Source: Actinopolymorpha rutila (GTDB taxonomy: Bacteria > Actinomycetota > Actinomycetes > Propionibacteriales > Actinopolymorphaceae). From it: a DNA stretch of 64,000 bases. Position numbers and translations under genes: made by a program. The stretch's first letter is position 1; each line of letters opens with the position of its first letter. The notes below the pieces were generated by a model. The model did not search any database. It saw only the letters and a program-made list of their open reading frames with translations, and was not told where the DNA came from. The stretch is taken from contig NZ_JACBZH010000001.1 of the NCBI RefSeq assembly GCF_013407855.1, positions 3,720,001 through 3,784,000 on the forward strand, given 5' to 3'. Shown piece after piece: positions 1 through 9,232 of this stretch.

Positions 1-156
1 GGCGCGGGCGTCGGCGCGGGCGTCGGCGCGGTCGACCGAGCCGGCCGCGCACCTCCTCCCAGTCTGCCGCCGGGAGCAGCCGTACGGTGACGGAACGAGA
101 GCGGCGCCGAGGCCGGGTCGAGCGCCGCGAGCCCGCCGGTAACGTTCAGGCACGCG

Positions 157-1077
157 ATGAGTGTCGATCAGCGGCCGGACGGCGCACCCCCACCGTCCGG
201 CGCAACGCTTCGGTGGGTACGCGAGGTCACCGGCCCAGGCGGCCTGGTGGCGTCCGTGCGGTTGATGGGTGTCGACTCGACCGCCCTGCACGCGGTCGAC
301 GTCCTGAGCGCCACCGGCGTTCTGCACCGCCTCACCCTGCGCCGCTTCCACCGCACTGACCGGTTGCGCACCGACCCGTGGTACGCCCCCACGAACGAGG
401 CCACCGTGCTCGGTCTGCTGGGCAGCACCGACGTACCCGCGCCCCGCCTCGTGGCCGCCGACACCACGCCGACGATGTGTGACGTACCCACGCTGCTCAC
501 CACCCGCGTGCCCGGCAGCCCGCCGGCGCGCGCCGACCGGACCGTGCTGGCGCAGCTGGCGGAGACCCTCGCGCTCATCCACGCCGTGGACCTCCCTGTC
601 GTACGGGCACTTCCGCCGTACCGGCCCTACTACGACCGCCAGCGCGACGGCGACCGCCGACCGCCGGCCTGGTCGGCGGCACCCCGGCTGTGGAGCCGGG
701 TCTTCGACGTGGTGGCCGCCGGACCGCCGCCGGCGACCCTGGGATTCATCCACCGCGACTACCACCCCGGCCAGACGCTGTGGGACGGCGACCGCCTGGT
801 CGGGGTGGTCGACTGGACCACCGGCTGCCTCGGTCCGCGCGGCATCGACCTGGCCCGGATGCGGCTCAACCTGGCCGGGCGCTACGGCGGCGAGGCAGCC
901 GAACAGTTCCTGGCCCTCTACCGCGGGATGGGCGTGGCCGACGCGCACCATCCGTACTGGGATCTGCTGGACACCTGCGACGGACTGCTCGACGCACCCG
1001 AACCGTCGTCGCCAGTGGCCCGGGCGGAGTGGACGCGCTTCGAGGACTGGCTGGCCCGAACGGTCGCCCAGCTGTGA
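157..1077 (+). CDS. APH-family phosphotransferase (small-molecule kinase)
   Basis: This 306-residue protein belongs to the aminoglycoside phosphotransferase/kinase-like family, which transfers phosphate from ATP to a small hydroxylated substrate. The catalytic loop is visible at about residues 198-206 as HRDYHPGQ. The usual HGDxHxxN motif is therefore altered, with Gln where the family normally has Asn. The metal-binding Asp follows in VVDWTTG near residue 219. The ATG start gives a full-length protein for the family. Its stop overlaps the GTG of the downstream methyltransferase (GTGA), so the two are probably co-translated. The substrate cannot be read from the sequence, and antibiotic resistance should not be assumed. 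Confidence 0.8.
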   Translation: MSVDQRPDGAPPPSGATLRWVREVTGPGGLVASVRLMGVDSTALHAVDVLSATGVLHRLTLRRFHRTDRLRTDPWYAPTNEATVLGLLGSTDVPAPRLVAADTTPTMCDVPTLLTTRVPGSPPARADRTVLAQLAETLALIHAVDLPVVRALPPYRPYYDRQRDGDRRPPAWSAAPRLWSRVFDVVAAGPPPATLGFIHRDYHPGQTLWDGDRLVGVVDWTTGCLGPRGIDLARMRLNLAGRYGGEAAEQFLALYRGMGVADAHHPYWDLLDTCDGLLDAPEPSSPVARAEWTRFEDWLARTVAQL

Positions 1078-1808
1078 ACGCCGACCTGAACCCCGCCGCG
1101 AGTGCCGTCCCGAACTCCGACACGAGCGCCGACCTGAGCGCGGAGACCGACGAGTTCCTCCACTTCGTTCGGGCGCACACCCTGCTGCGGCCGGTGCCCG
1201 GGGTGCCCGAGGTCAGCCTCCACCTCGCCGACGACGCGATCGGGCTGTGGCAGGAGACCGAACACACCTTCGGCCTCACCGACTCACCGCCGCCGTTCTG
1301 GGCGTTCGCCTGGGCCGGCGGGCAGGCGCTGGCGAGGTATCTCCTCGACCATCCCGACGAGGTGGCCGGTGCGCGGGTACTCGACCTGGCCTCGGGCTCG
1401 GGACTGGTCGCGATCGCCGCCGCGCAGGCCGGCGCCGCCGCCGTCACCGCCAACGACCTCGATCCGCTGTCCCTCGCGGCGATCCACCGCAACGCCGCCG
1501 CGAACGGAGTACAGCTCACCGGGCACCTCGGTGACCTGCTGGCCGAGCCGACGGTCGACACCGACGTGGTGCTGGCCGGCGACATCTTCTACGAACGCGC
1601 CACCGCTGCCCGCATGCTGCCGTTCCTGCGACGGGCACGGGCAGGCGGAGCCCGCGTCCTGGTCGGTGACCCGGGGCGTACCTACCTGCCGCCGGACGGG
1701 TTCGTCGCGGTCGCGTCGTACCGGATGCCGGTGCCGGTGACCCTGGAGGACGCCGAGGCCAAGCAGACCACGGTGTGGCGGCTGGTCGAGGACCGCGCCT
1801 CCGACTGA
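1074..1808 (+). CDS. Class I SAM-dependent methyltransferase (PrmA/ETFB-KMT-like)
   Basis: The 244-residue protein has a Rossmann methyltransferase core. The SAM-binding glycine motif LDLASGSG lies near residue 103, an acidic ribose-binding stretch NDLDP lies about 25 residues later, and a motif-IV-like LAGDIFY follows. This layout resembles the lysine methyltransferases that act on ETF-beta or ribosomal protein L11, but the target is not identifiable here. The start is GTG at 1074, inside the stop of the preceding kinase gene (GTGA overlap), which implies translational coupling. The frame is open further upstream, but that extension would lie within the kinase gene and is rejected. Confidence 0.78.
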   Translation: MNADLNPAASAVPNSDTSADLSAETDEFLHFVRAHTLLRPVPGVPEVSLHLADDAIGLWQETEHTFGLTDSPPPFWAFAWAGGQALARYLLDHPDEVAGARVLDLASGSGLVAIAAAQAGAAAVTANDLDPLSLAAIHRNAAANGVQLTGHLGDLLAEPTVDTDVVLAGDIFYERATAARMLPFLRRARAGGARVLVGDPGRTYLPPDGFVAVASYRMPVPVTLEDAEAKQTTVWRLVEDRASD

Positions 1809-1908
1809 ACCCCAGGGGCTCCCGACGGCTACCCCGCGGCGCCGGACGGGATCCGGCCGTGGCGGACCGCCCGGGAATAACCGCGCGGGCGGGTGAACTT
1901 GCCAAGAC

Positions 1909-2559
1909 ATGCCGACCAGCCCACACGCCCTGCTCGGGATCGCCGCCGTCGCACTCGGCCTCGTCCTCACGCCCGGACCGAACATGATCTATCTCGTCTC
2001 GCGCTCGGTGACCCAGGGACGCCGCGCGGGCCTGGTGTCGCTGACCGGCGTGGCCGCCGGGTTTCTCGTCTACCTGCTCGCGGCGACGGCGGGACTCGCG
2101 ACGGTCTTCTCGCTGGTGCCCGCGCTCTACACCGCGCTGAAGCTGGGCGGTGCGGCGTACCTGCTGTGGCTGGCGTGGAAGGCGGTGCGGCCCGGCGGTG
2201 AGTCGGCGTTCGCGCCGAAGGTGTTGCCGATCGACCCGCCGCGCCGGCTGTTCGCGATGGGCTTCGTCACGAACCTGCTGAACCCCAAGATCGCGATCCT
2301 CTACGTCTCGCTGCTGCCGCAGTTCGTCGACCCCGCGCGCGGTCACGTGGCCGGCCAGAGCCTGGCACTCGGGTTGACGCAGATCACCGTGGCGCTGACG
2401 GTGAACGCCTTGATCGTGCTCAGCGCGGGGTCGCTGGCCGCCTTCCTCGGCCGGCGGCCGGCCTGGCTGCGGGTGCAGCGCTACCTCATGGGGACGGTGC
2501 TCGCCGGGCTGGCGGTACGGATCGCCGCGGACCGGTCCCGCGCACTGGCCGCTCCGTGA
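1909..2559 (+). CDS. LysE/RhtB-family amino-acid exporter
   Basis: The protein has 216 residues and about six hydrophobic segments. It carries the family signature near the N terminus, LTPGPNMIYLVSRS, followed by a Gly-rich loop. LysE/RhtB proteins are inner-membrane exporters of amino acids or homoserine lactones driven by the membrane potential. The stretch FVTNLLNPKIAIL around residue 120 is the second conserved segment of the family. The gene stands about 100 bp after the methyltransferase and 60 bp before a MarR regulator in the same direction. Control by that regulator is plausible but unproven. The exported substrate is unknown. Confidence 0.85.
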   Translation: MPTSPHALLGIAAVALGLVLTPGPNMIYLVSRSVTQGRRAGLVSLTGVAAGFLVYLLAATAGLATVFSLVPALYTALKLGGAAYLLWLAWKAVRPGGESAFAPKVLPIDPPRRLFAMGFVTNLLNPKIAILYVSLLPQFVDPARGHVAGQSLALGLTQITVALTVNALIVLSAGSLAAFLGRRPAWLRVQRYLMGTVLAGLAVRIAADRSRALAAP

Positions 2560-2619
2560 CCTGCCGCATAGCGACCTTCTCGGATAATCCGCATCGGACC
2601 GAGTTGTAGCCTGAACGGC

Positions 2620-3108
2620 ATGACCGCCATGGCTCCCACCCGCGCCGAACCCGACCTGTCGTTCCTGCTGGACCACAGCAGCCACGTCCTGCGGTCGCGG
2701 ATGGCGGCCGCGCTGGGCGAGATCGGGCTCACCGCCCGGATGCACTGTGTGCTGGTGCACGCCCTGGAGGAGGAGCGCACCCAGATCCAGCTCGCCGAAC
2801 TCGGCGACATGGACAAGACCACGATGGTGGTGACGGTGGACGCGCTGGAGGAGGCCGGGCTGGCGGAGCGCCGGCCGTCCAGTACCGACCGCCGGGCCCG
2901 GATCGTGGCCGTCACCAAGGAGGGTGCGCGGATGGCCCGGCGCAGCCAGCGGGTGGTCGACCGGGTGCACCAGGAGGCGCTCGCCGCGCTTCCCGCCGAC
3001 GAACGCAAGGTCTTTCTGCGCGCCCTCGAGCGGCTGACCACCGGTCACCTCGCCGAACCCGTGGACGCTCCCCGTCCGGTCCGCCGAGCCCGGCAACGCG
3101 AGTCGTAG
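2620..3108 (+). CDS. MarR-family transcriptional regulator
   Basis: The 162-residue protein has a winged helix-turn-helix core typical of MarR dimeric repressors. The recognition segment IQLAELGDMDKTTMVVTVDALEE and the wing region AERRPSSTDRRARIVAVT are evident in the middle of the protein. MarR proteins sense small phenolic or drug-like ligands and usually repress nearby exporters, and the LysE-type exporter lies immediately upstream. A TAGCCT hexamer seven bases before the ATG (2607-2612) could be the -10 element of a leaderless transcript, although no good -35 is present. The ligand and target are inferred only from position. Confidence 0.85.
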   Translation: MTAMAPTRAEPDLSFLLDHSSHVLRSRMAAALGEIGLTARMHCVLVHALEEERTQIQLAELGDMDKTTMVVTVDALEEAGLAERRPSSTDRRARIVAVTKEGARMARRSQRVVDRVHQEALAALPADERKVFLRALERLTTGHLAEPVDAPRPVRRARQRES

Positions 3109-3170
3109 CGCTCCCCTCCAACGGTCCCGTTCCTCCTGCGGTTCCATTGCTTCCGCGGCCCCGACGCGCT

Positions 3171-4884
3171 TCATGGCCGGAGGATCCGTCGTTGCGGGTC
3201 GCACCACTGGGGCGGAACGTATTCGGGGTGGCCGTGGCTGCCTATCCGCACCAGCCAGCCTTCGTGGTGGACGGTGGTGCGGTGAAAGCGGCACAACAGC
3301 ACCTCGTTGGCGAGGTCTGTCGGACCGCCGTGGTCCCAGGCGGTCATGTGATGGGTGACGCAACGCGGCTCTGGAATCTGGCAGCCGGGGAAGTGGCAGT
3401 GGCGGCCGTCGCGGATGGCCAGCGCACGGCGTTGGTGTTCTTGGAAGAACCGGTCGGAACGGCCCAGGTCGAGGACCTGCCCGTCTCCGCCGAGGACGAC
3501 CGGGATCAGGTCGGCCTCGCAGGCAAGCCGGCGCACGGTCGCGGCAGAGATCGGTTTGCCGTCGGTACCGAGGTAGCGGGCCGACCCGCCGCCTCCACAG
3601 GTGGGGCAGCCGTCGTGCGGGTCGATGGCAGCCTCCGGCCCGGCCGCACCTTCGGGTTCGGTTCCTGGTTCCGTTCCAGCAGTGGGTGCCGATTCGGGGT
3701 CGGTGTTCGGTTGTGGGCGCTGGGCGGGTTCTCCGGGTGGAGGTATCCGAGCCGCGGCTGATCCGGTGCCGGGAGGTCGGTGTTTCTCTCTACCTGCTTG
3801 ACTTTTTCGGCCTCCCGACTCGCCCGGCGTTTGTCCCGACCTGCCCTCCGACCCGCCGCCAGGCCCACCGTCTGCGGCACCCCCGACTTGACCCGCGCGG
3901 TCCTTGCCGGTCTTCTTGGCGTACTTGGGGTCTGTGCAGGGGCAGGTGCACGGCCTGGGCCGGATGACGGTGGCGGTGTCGTCGATCGTCCCCGCACCGG
4001 TCCCCTTCAGCAAGGTCTCGAAGGGGATGGTGACCGTGACCTGCGGCGGTCTGCCACCGCGGACGGGTGCGGTCGCCGCAGCCGCGAGCAGGCCGAGGGC
4101 TTCGGCGAACGCGTCACCGCGGCGCTGGTCGATCGGCCGGGTATCGCGTTCCGGCGCCTTTGATGGGTTCGGCGAGAGGCTCGATGATTTTGCGGAGCAG
4201 TTCCATCTCCCACGCGGGCAGGGTGATGTGCACCGACTCCGATTGCGGGATGCCGTTGGGGAGGTAGCGCAGGGACCGTTTCTGTTCGGCTTTGCGGTCC
4301 TTGCGTTCCAGCTCCTCCCGCATGAGCCGGTCGTACTCCTCCGGCGCGATCCGCTCCAGCAACTTCTCGCCCAGCACCTGCAACTCGTCGGGGTTGGCGA
4401 ACCGGGCTTTGGCGATCAGGAACTCCTCGGCCCGGTGACGTTCGTCCAGGCCCACGTACTCGGGCAGCTTCTTGATCGCGTCGGCGATCACCTGCGCCTG
4501 CTTCGACGACACCACACCCGCAGCGAGAGCCTCCCCGGTCAACCGCACCTCCTTGTCGAGGTCGCGGGCGAGACCGACGGCCGCGGAGGACTCGTGCTGA
4601 CTCATCCGCTGCGCCGTCCGCAGATACACCGTCGCGTTCGGCGCACCGGTGAGTTTGCCGATGTCACAGGCCTCGGCCTGACGCACCAACGCCAACTCCA
4701 ACGCCTCGATGCGAGCCTTCTTCGCCCGCACCTGCGCGATCAGCGACCCGACCTCCTCCGCGCCGAGGAAGCCCTTCGGCGTCACCCACGCCGAGTCGAG
4801 AGCCGGGTCCAACAGGTCGAGCGCAGCCTGAACCCGACCAGCGGCACCACCACCAGTCGGACAACCCCACTCGCTCGAAGACAT
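3171..4884 (-). pseudogene. DUF222/13E12-type HNH endonuclease gene, frameshifted
   Basis: This is a second copy of the gene at 46184-48034. The N-terminal DUF222 helical domain is encoded from the ATG at 4884 and runs in one frame to a stop at 4114. The rest (Pro-rich linker, a CPTCGGGGSAR zinc-ribbon-like element and a C-terminal HNH domain with HCHFPGC, HHMTAWDH and LLCRFHR) continues in the +1 frame down to 3171. Comparison with the intact paralog places the shift around 4150-4165. There the second frame resumes the conserved PIDQRRGDAFAE segment. A single-base insertion or a two-base deletion explains it. It could be a sequencing error or a decayed gene. The start is supported by a damage-type promoter six bases upstream. 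Confidence 0.8.
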
Positions 4885-4890
4885 GATCGA

Positions 4891-4913
4891 ATGCCATCGG
4901 CCACCACCGACAA
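4891..4913 (-). promoter_or_regulatory. RecA-independent DNA-damage (PafBC-type) promoter of the DUF222-HNH gene
   Basis: Reading leftward, TTGTCGGTG (4905-4913) is followed by exactly eight bases and then TGGCAT (4891-4896), six bases before the ATG at 4884. This matches the RecA-NDp/PafBC consensus TTGTCRGTG-N8-TAnnnT in every position except the second base of the -10. The transcript would be leaderless. The intact paralog has the same arrangement. Confidence 0.6.
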
Positions 4914-5091
4914 GAACTCCCAGTCCACAAGGCGGGATGAGCATCGCGAATGGGAAGCAAAGACGGCACGCGCCATCGTCGACGAGAGGTGCCGGGCCAA
5001 TACGGACCGGCTCGCGCGCGGGCGCGACGAGGCGGCCTCGTACCGTAGTGCGGTCGAAACGGCCCGACAGACGCGACGAGGAAGACTTACC

Positions 5092-6648
5092 GTGCACGAC
5101 CCCGCCACCGCCGGGATGCGAAACCGCCTACGACGAGCGGCCGGCGCCGCGCTACGCAGGGACGAGCCCGTCGTCTCGCAACGCCCCCGGCACTCGCCGT
5201 ACCCCGTACGCACCGCCACCCACGTCGACGACCGCGATCTGCGGCACGCCCTGGACTTCCTGCTCCGGCTCGGTGAACTACTGCTGCGAAGTGGAGCCGG
5301 CTCGGTCGACGTCGAGGCCTCGATCGTGGCCAGTGCCACGGCACTGGGCCTGGAGGACGTCGAGGTGTCGGTCACCTACACCCAGGTGCTGGTCTCGGTC
5401 GCGGTCGAGGGTTCGGGGGCGCCGCTGACCGACCTGCGGATCGTGCGGGTCCGCGCCGTGGACCACAACCGGCTGGTCGCCCTGCACCAGTTGGTGCTCG
5501 GGCTCACCGAGGGCTCGCTGACCCCGGACGCCGCGTACCTGCGGCTGAACGCCGTCGTCCGCGCGCCGAAGCGCTATCCCCGCTGGGTGGTCAGCGGCGC
5601 CTGGGGAGGCCTCGCGGCCGCGGTGGCCGTACAGCTCGGCGGCGGGTGGCTGCTCGGCCTGGTGACCTTCTGCACCACCGTGATCATCGACCGGCTGGGC
5701 CGCCGGCTGGCCAGGCGCAACCTCCCGGACTTCTACCTGAACTTCATCGGTGCCGCTCTGGTCACGTCCGTCGCCGTGGCCCTGACCGGCATCGGTGCGC
5801 CGGTCCAGCCCGGGCTGGTCGTGGCCGGCGGGGTGGTTCTGCTGTTGCCCGGTATCGCACTGCTCGGCGCGGTGCAGGACGCGCTGACGGGGTTCATGGT
5901 GACCGCCTCCGCCCGGGCGATGGAGGTGGTGCTGCTGGCGGCCGGCATCACCGGCGGGGTCGCGGCCGCGCTGATCGTGGCCCGCCAGGCGGGCGTGGTC
6001 ATGACGGTGGCACCGCCGGCGCCGTTCACCCTGGCCGGGCTGCCGCCTCGGTTCCTCTCCGCGGGCGTGGTCGCCGCCGCGATGGCGGTCGGGTTGTACG
6101 CGTCCATGCGGCTGCTGCCGGCGGTGTTCCTGCTCGGCGGCTTCGGCTGGGTCGCCTACCTCGCCCTTGACGAGGTTCTCTCCTCGCCGTCGATGGCCCG
6201 CGGGCTGGTCGCCGTCGTCATCGGCATGTGTGGGCAGGCGATCGCGGCCCGGCGGCGGCTGCCTGCCCTCGCGGTGGTGTTGCCGGCGATCGTGCCGATG
6301 CTGCCCGGTCTCACGATCTACTCCGCGATGCTGCAGATCACCCAGGGCGACAGCCGCGGCGGGATCTCAGGCCTGCTGCTGGCCGCCACCGAGTCGCTCG
6401 CCCTCGCGGCCGGGGCGATCCTCGGCGAGTTCCTTCTCCAGCCGCTGCGCCGTGGGTTGTCACGTACGGAACGCAGGTACGCCGGACCGCGGCTGGTGGG
6501 ACCAGTACGCGTACTCGTGCAGCGTCCCCGCCGCGAACACGGACCCGGCCGTGGGCCGGCGTACCTGCGGTCACGTCGTTCCCACCGGGACCGCCACTAC
6601 CGACGTGACCGCGACGTGCGTGTCGGCGCAGACTCCGGCGCCGGCTGA
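5092..6648 (+). CDS. Threonine/serine exporter family protein (ThrE-like)
   Basis: The 518-residue protein matches the ThrE layout. A soluble N-terminal domain comes first, with a segment LGELLLRSGAGSVDVEASI in which the family has catalytic-like residues. About ten membrane segments follow, from about residue 165 to residue 460. ThrE of corynebacteria exports threonine and serine using the proton gradient. The GTG at 5092 is chosen because a purine-rich GAGGAAG precedes it. The open frame extends much further upstream, but that part lies antisense to the DUF222-HNH gene. The last roughly 55 residues are Arg-rich and of unknown use. The DUF222-HNH gene is divergent, with about 200 bp between the two starts. 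Confidence 0.82.
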   Translation: MHDPATAGMRNRLRRAAGAALRRDEPVVSQRPRHSPYPVRTATHVDDRDLRHALDFLLRLGELLLRSGAGSVDVEASIVASATALGLEDVEVSVTYTQVLVSVAVEGSGAPLTDLRIVRVRAVDHNRLVALHQLVLGLTEGSLTPDAAYLRLNAVVRAPKRYPRWVVSGAWGGLAAAVAVQLGGGWLLGLVTFCTTVIIDRLGRRLARRNLPDFYLNFIGAALVTSVAVALTGIGAPVQPGLVVAGGVVLLLPGIALLGAVQDALTGFMVTASARAMEVVLLAAGITGGVAAALIVARQAGVVMTVAPPAPFTLAGLPPRFLSAGVVAAAMAVGLYASMRLLPAVFLLGGFGWVAYLALDEVLSSPSMARGLVAVVIGMCGQAIAARRRLPALAVVLPAIVPMLPGLTIYSAMLQITQGDSRGGISGLLLAATESLALAAGAILGEFLLQPLRRGLSRTERRYAGPRLVGPVRVLVQRPRREHGPGRGPAYLRSRRSHRDRHYRRDRDVRVGADSGAG

Positions 6649-6765
6649 CAAACCGCAACCGCGCTAGCATCTCGCCCATGGGTTTCCGATAGGTACGTGC
6701 TCGGGCACCTCCTCGCCTCCCGCCTTCGACGCGGACACCTCCACTTCCAGAGGCGAGGAGCAACC

Positions 6766-7593
6766 ATGCATGCCACCGAACTTCCGAAGCACCCCGAGCC
6801 GGACTCCGAGTCGGCCCGAGAACAGCCCCTCACCGGCGGGGTTATTGCCGGTGCCGTACGCGTCGGGCAGACCGTACGCCGCGTCGCCTCACCACACGCG
6901 CCGGCGATCCAGGAACTACTGGCGTACCTGCGCCGGCGTGGTTTCGTCCAGGCGCCGAAGCCGCTCGGCGTCGACGACCGCGGCCGCGAGGTCTGGTCGT
7001 TCGTGCCGGGGCGGGCAGGTCACCCGCCGATCACCCCCGACATCGCCTCCGACGAGGCCCTCGTCGAGGCCGCCCGCACCATCCGGCGGTTCCACGACCT
7101 CTCCGCAGACCTGCTGGCCACCGGCTGGCACGGCTGGAACCCAGACGCGGCGGACCCGAGCGGCCGGCACGAGGTGGTGTGCCACAACGACCTCGCGCCG
7201 TTCAACCTGGTGTTCCAGGGACGCCGGGTCGGCGCGGTGATCGACTGGGATCTCGCCGCGCCCGGCAGCCGGGCCTGGGATCTCGCGTACGCGGTCTGGC
7301 GGCTGGTCCCGCTCCACCGCCCGGAGTACACCGCACCACTCGGCTGGCCGCCACTGGACCGGAGCCGCCGGCTCCGGCTCTTCGTGGACGCGTACGGACT
7401 GTTCGGCCGCGACCGGGCCGACCTGCTCGAACTCACCCAGCACCGGATGCGGCACACGGTCGAGGGGATGCGGCGCCTGGTCGAACTCGGCACGCTCGCG
7501 GACCTGCCGGCGTCCGACCCGCGCGCGGAGGCCGGAGACCTGGAGTACTTCGGCGCCCACCTGTCCAGGTGGCAGGAGGCCCTGACCCGCTGA
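6766..7593 (+). CDS. APH-family phosphotransferase
   Basis: The 275-residue protein is a kinase-like phosphotransferase. The catalytic loop CHNDLAPFNLVF near residue 145 fits the family HxDxxxxN pattern, with Asn in the position after His. The metal-binding Asp is in VIDWDLAAPGSRAWDLA about 20 residues later. The ATG at 6766 is preceded by GAGGAG at a good distance. An in-frame upstream start at 6697 would add 23 Arg/His-rich residues and is less likely. A Lrp-type regulator converges on it. The substrate is unknown, and the protein is not close in motifs to the first APH-like kinase in this window. Confidence 0.8.
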   Translation: MHATELPKHPEPDSESAREQPLTGGVIAGAVRVGQTVRRVASPHAPAIQELLAYLRRRGFVQAPKPLGVDDRGREVWSFVPGRAGHPPITPDIASDEALVEAARTIRRFHDLSADLLATGWHGWNPDAADPSGRHEVVCHNDLAPFNLVFQGRRVGAVIDWDLAAPGSRAWDLAYAVWRLVPLHRPEYTAPLGWPPLDRSRRLRLFVDAYGLFGRDRADLLELTQHRMRHTVEGMRRLVELGTLADLPASDPRAEAGDLEYFGAHLSRWQEALTR

Positions 7594-7650
7594 GCCTAAC
7601 GCTGGACCACCGAACGCCGATCCTGCCGGACCGGCGACCGTCATGACCGC

Positions 7651-8121
7651 TCAGTCGGTCGCCGGGTCCGGCAGCGGAAGCGACCTCGGAGGCACCGGAG
7701 TGGACACCACGATCGACGTCGTGGTCTGCCCGAACAGCAGGAACCCGTCGAGGACCTCCTCGAGTTCGGCGATCGAAGGCGCGTGCACCTTGAGGAAGAA
7801 GCAGTCCTCACCGGTGATCCGGTGGCACTCCACGACCTGCGGGGTGTCCCGGGCGGTCGCCGCGATCCGGGGTAGCTGACCAGGCCCCGGCCGGATCCGC
7901 ACCAGCGCCGTCACCGGCATGCCGAGCGCGGCGGGGTCGAGGTCCACCCGGTAGCCCGCGATCACCCCGGCCTCCTCCAGCCGCTGGACGCGTTCGGTGA
8001 TCGCCGGGGACGACATACCGACCCGCCGTGCGAGTTCGGACATCGACAGGCGTGGGTTGTCGAGGAGTTCGGCCAGCAGGCGGAGGTTGACCGCGTCCAG
8101 CAGCTTGGGGCGATCGGTCAC
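7651..8121 (-). CDS. Lrp/AsnC-family transcriptional regulator
   Basis: The 156-residue protein has an N-terminal helix-turn-helix (residues about 8-55, with LLAELLDNPRLSMSELARRVGMS) and a C-terminal RAM ligand-binding domain with the conserved RITGEDCFFLKVHAPS stretch. These regulators sense amino acids and often control a divergent transporter. Here the EamA exporter starts 160 bp away in the opposite direction. The GTG at 8121 is chosen because AAGGGG stands just upstream and the HTH begins shortly after. A longer frame reaches 8301 but would run through the intergenic region into the exporter start. Confidence 0.87.
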   Translation of the reverse strand: MTDRPKLLDAVNLRLLAELLDNPRLSMSELARRVGMSSPAITERVQRLEEAGVIAGYRVDLDPAALGMPVTALVRIRPGPGQLPRIAATARDTPQVVECHRITGEDCFFLKVHAPSIAELEEVLDGFLLFGQTTTSIVVSTPVPPRSLPLPDPATD

Positions 8122-8281
8122 GGTGAATCCCCTTGCAGGCCTTGGTTCTTTAGGCAAGTTGGTCCTCCCGCCTTCAGAATGCCCTTCAGTCGCGCGATGG
8201 CCTCCAGGAGGATACTCCCGTGAGCGCCCGCACTCCCGTGAACCTCCCTGTAAAGGCCACGACCACTCCGGGTCCGCATCG

Positions 8282-9232
8282 ATGAGGTCCACTGTCCTCA
8301 CCCGCCGGGTGCGGGCACCGGTGTTGCTGGCGTCCAGTTCGGTGTTCCACTACCTCGGCCCGGCGTTCGCCGTCCTGGTGTTCGTCCGTCTGGACCCGCT
8401 GGGCGTCGCCTGGCTCCGGATCGCCACCGCCGCAGCAGTCTTCGCCGCGTGGCGCCGGCCGTGGCGACTGCTCCGCCGGCTGACTGCCGCCCAACGCCGG
8501 GACCTCGTGGCGCTGGGAGCGGTCCTGGCCGCGATGAACTCCGTGTTCTACCTCGCGATCGCCCGACTGCCGCTGTCGACGGTGGGCGCAATCGAGTTCC
8601 TCGGCGTCGTCATGCTCGCCGCGAGTGGGGTACGGACGGTCCAGAACGCGATCGCGGTCGTCCTCGCCGTCGGCGGCGTGGCCACCCTCGCCGACGTCCG
8701 GCTCGCCGGCGAACCGCTCGGCTTCGTGCTGGCGTTCGCCAACTGTGCGTTGTTCATGCTGTACGTCGTCGTCGGCCACCGGGTCGCCAGCGGTGCGACA
8801 CAGCGCGGCGGCCGTTGGGGCGGGGTCGACCAACTCGGCGCCTCGATGCTGGTGGCCACGATCGTCGCGGCACCGTGGGGCCTCGTCCACGCCGCGCCCG
8901 CGCTCACCCACCCGGGCTGGCTGGCCGCGGGGGTGGCCGTCGGGATCTGCTCCTCGGTGATCCCGTACGTCACCGACCAGCTGGCGATGGCGCTGCTCCC
9001 CCGGTCCGCGTTCGCGCTGGCGCTCAGCGTCCTGCCGGCGTGCGCCACCGTCGTCGGGCTCGTCGTCCTGGCACAGCGGCCGACAGCGGCGGACCTGTTC
9101 GGCGTGGCCCTGGTGATCGCCGGCCTCGCCGTTCACCAGGACATCCGACGGGACACCCGGCAGGACTTCAACCAGCGCAAACTCCAGGAAGGAATCCCAT
9201 GCAGTACGTCCGACTCGGCTCGTCCGGGCTGA
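8282..9232 (+). CDS. EamA-family (RhtA-like) metabolite exporter
   Basis: The 316-residue protein has about ten hydrophobic segments arranged as two EamA repeats. The first includes FHYLGPAFAVLVF and WLRIATAAAVFAAW. The second includes ICSSVIPYVTDQLAMALLPRSAFALALSVLPA. This is the layout of RhtA/YdcZ-type exporters of amino acids or related metabolites. The frame opens further upstream, but the ATG at 8282 begins just before the first membrane segment. The gene is divergent from an Lrp/AsnC regulator that probably controls it. Its last 34 bases overlap the start of the aldo/keto reductase gene in another frame, so the two form an operon. Confidence 0.82.
   Translation: MRSTVLTRRVRAPVLLASSSVFHYLGPAFAVLVFVRLDPLGVAWLRIATAAAVFAAWRRPWRLLRRLTAAQRRDLVALGAVLAAMNSVFYLAIARLPLSTVGAIEFLGVVMLAASGVRTVQNAIAVVLAVGGVATLADVRLAGEPLGFVLAFANCALFMLYVVVGHRVASGATQRGGRWGGVDQLGASMLVATIVAAPWGLVHAAPALTHPGWLAAGVAVGICSSVIPYVTDQLAMALLPRSAFALALSVLPACATVVGLVVLAQRPTAADLFGVALVIAGLAVHQDIRRDTRQDFNQRKLQEGIPCSTSDSARPG

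Noticed and set aside
1..156. 12-bp GC repeats at 1-36 and a possible leftward gene start
   Set aside because: The minus strand reads like a short Arg-rich peptide with no clear start codon and leaves the window after about 30 codons, too little to call a gene.
690..1073. Upstream extension of the methyltransferase frame
   Set aside because: That part lies inside the kinase gene in another frame. The GTGA overlap at 1074 explains the start better.
4157..4165. Programmed frameshifting in the DUF222-HNH gene
   Set aside because: The needed shift is +1, and no slippery heptamer, rare codon or stem-loop is visible at the junction. The intact paralog needs no shift.
157..7593. Antibiotic resistance roles for the APH-like genes
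   Set aside because: The motifs show only the broad kinase-like family, which includes many metabolic enzymes. No resistance-type neighbours or close signature were seen.
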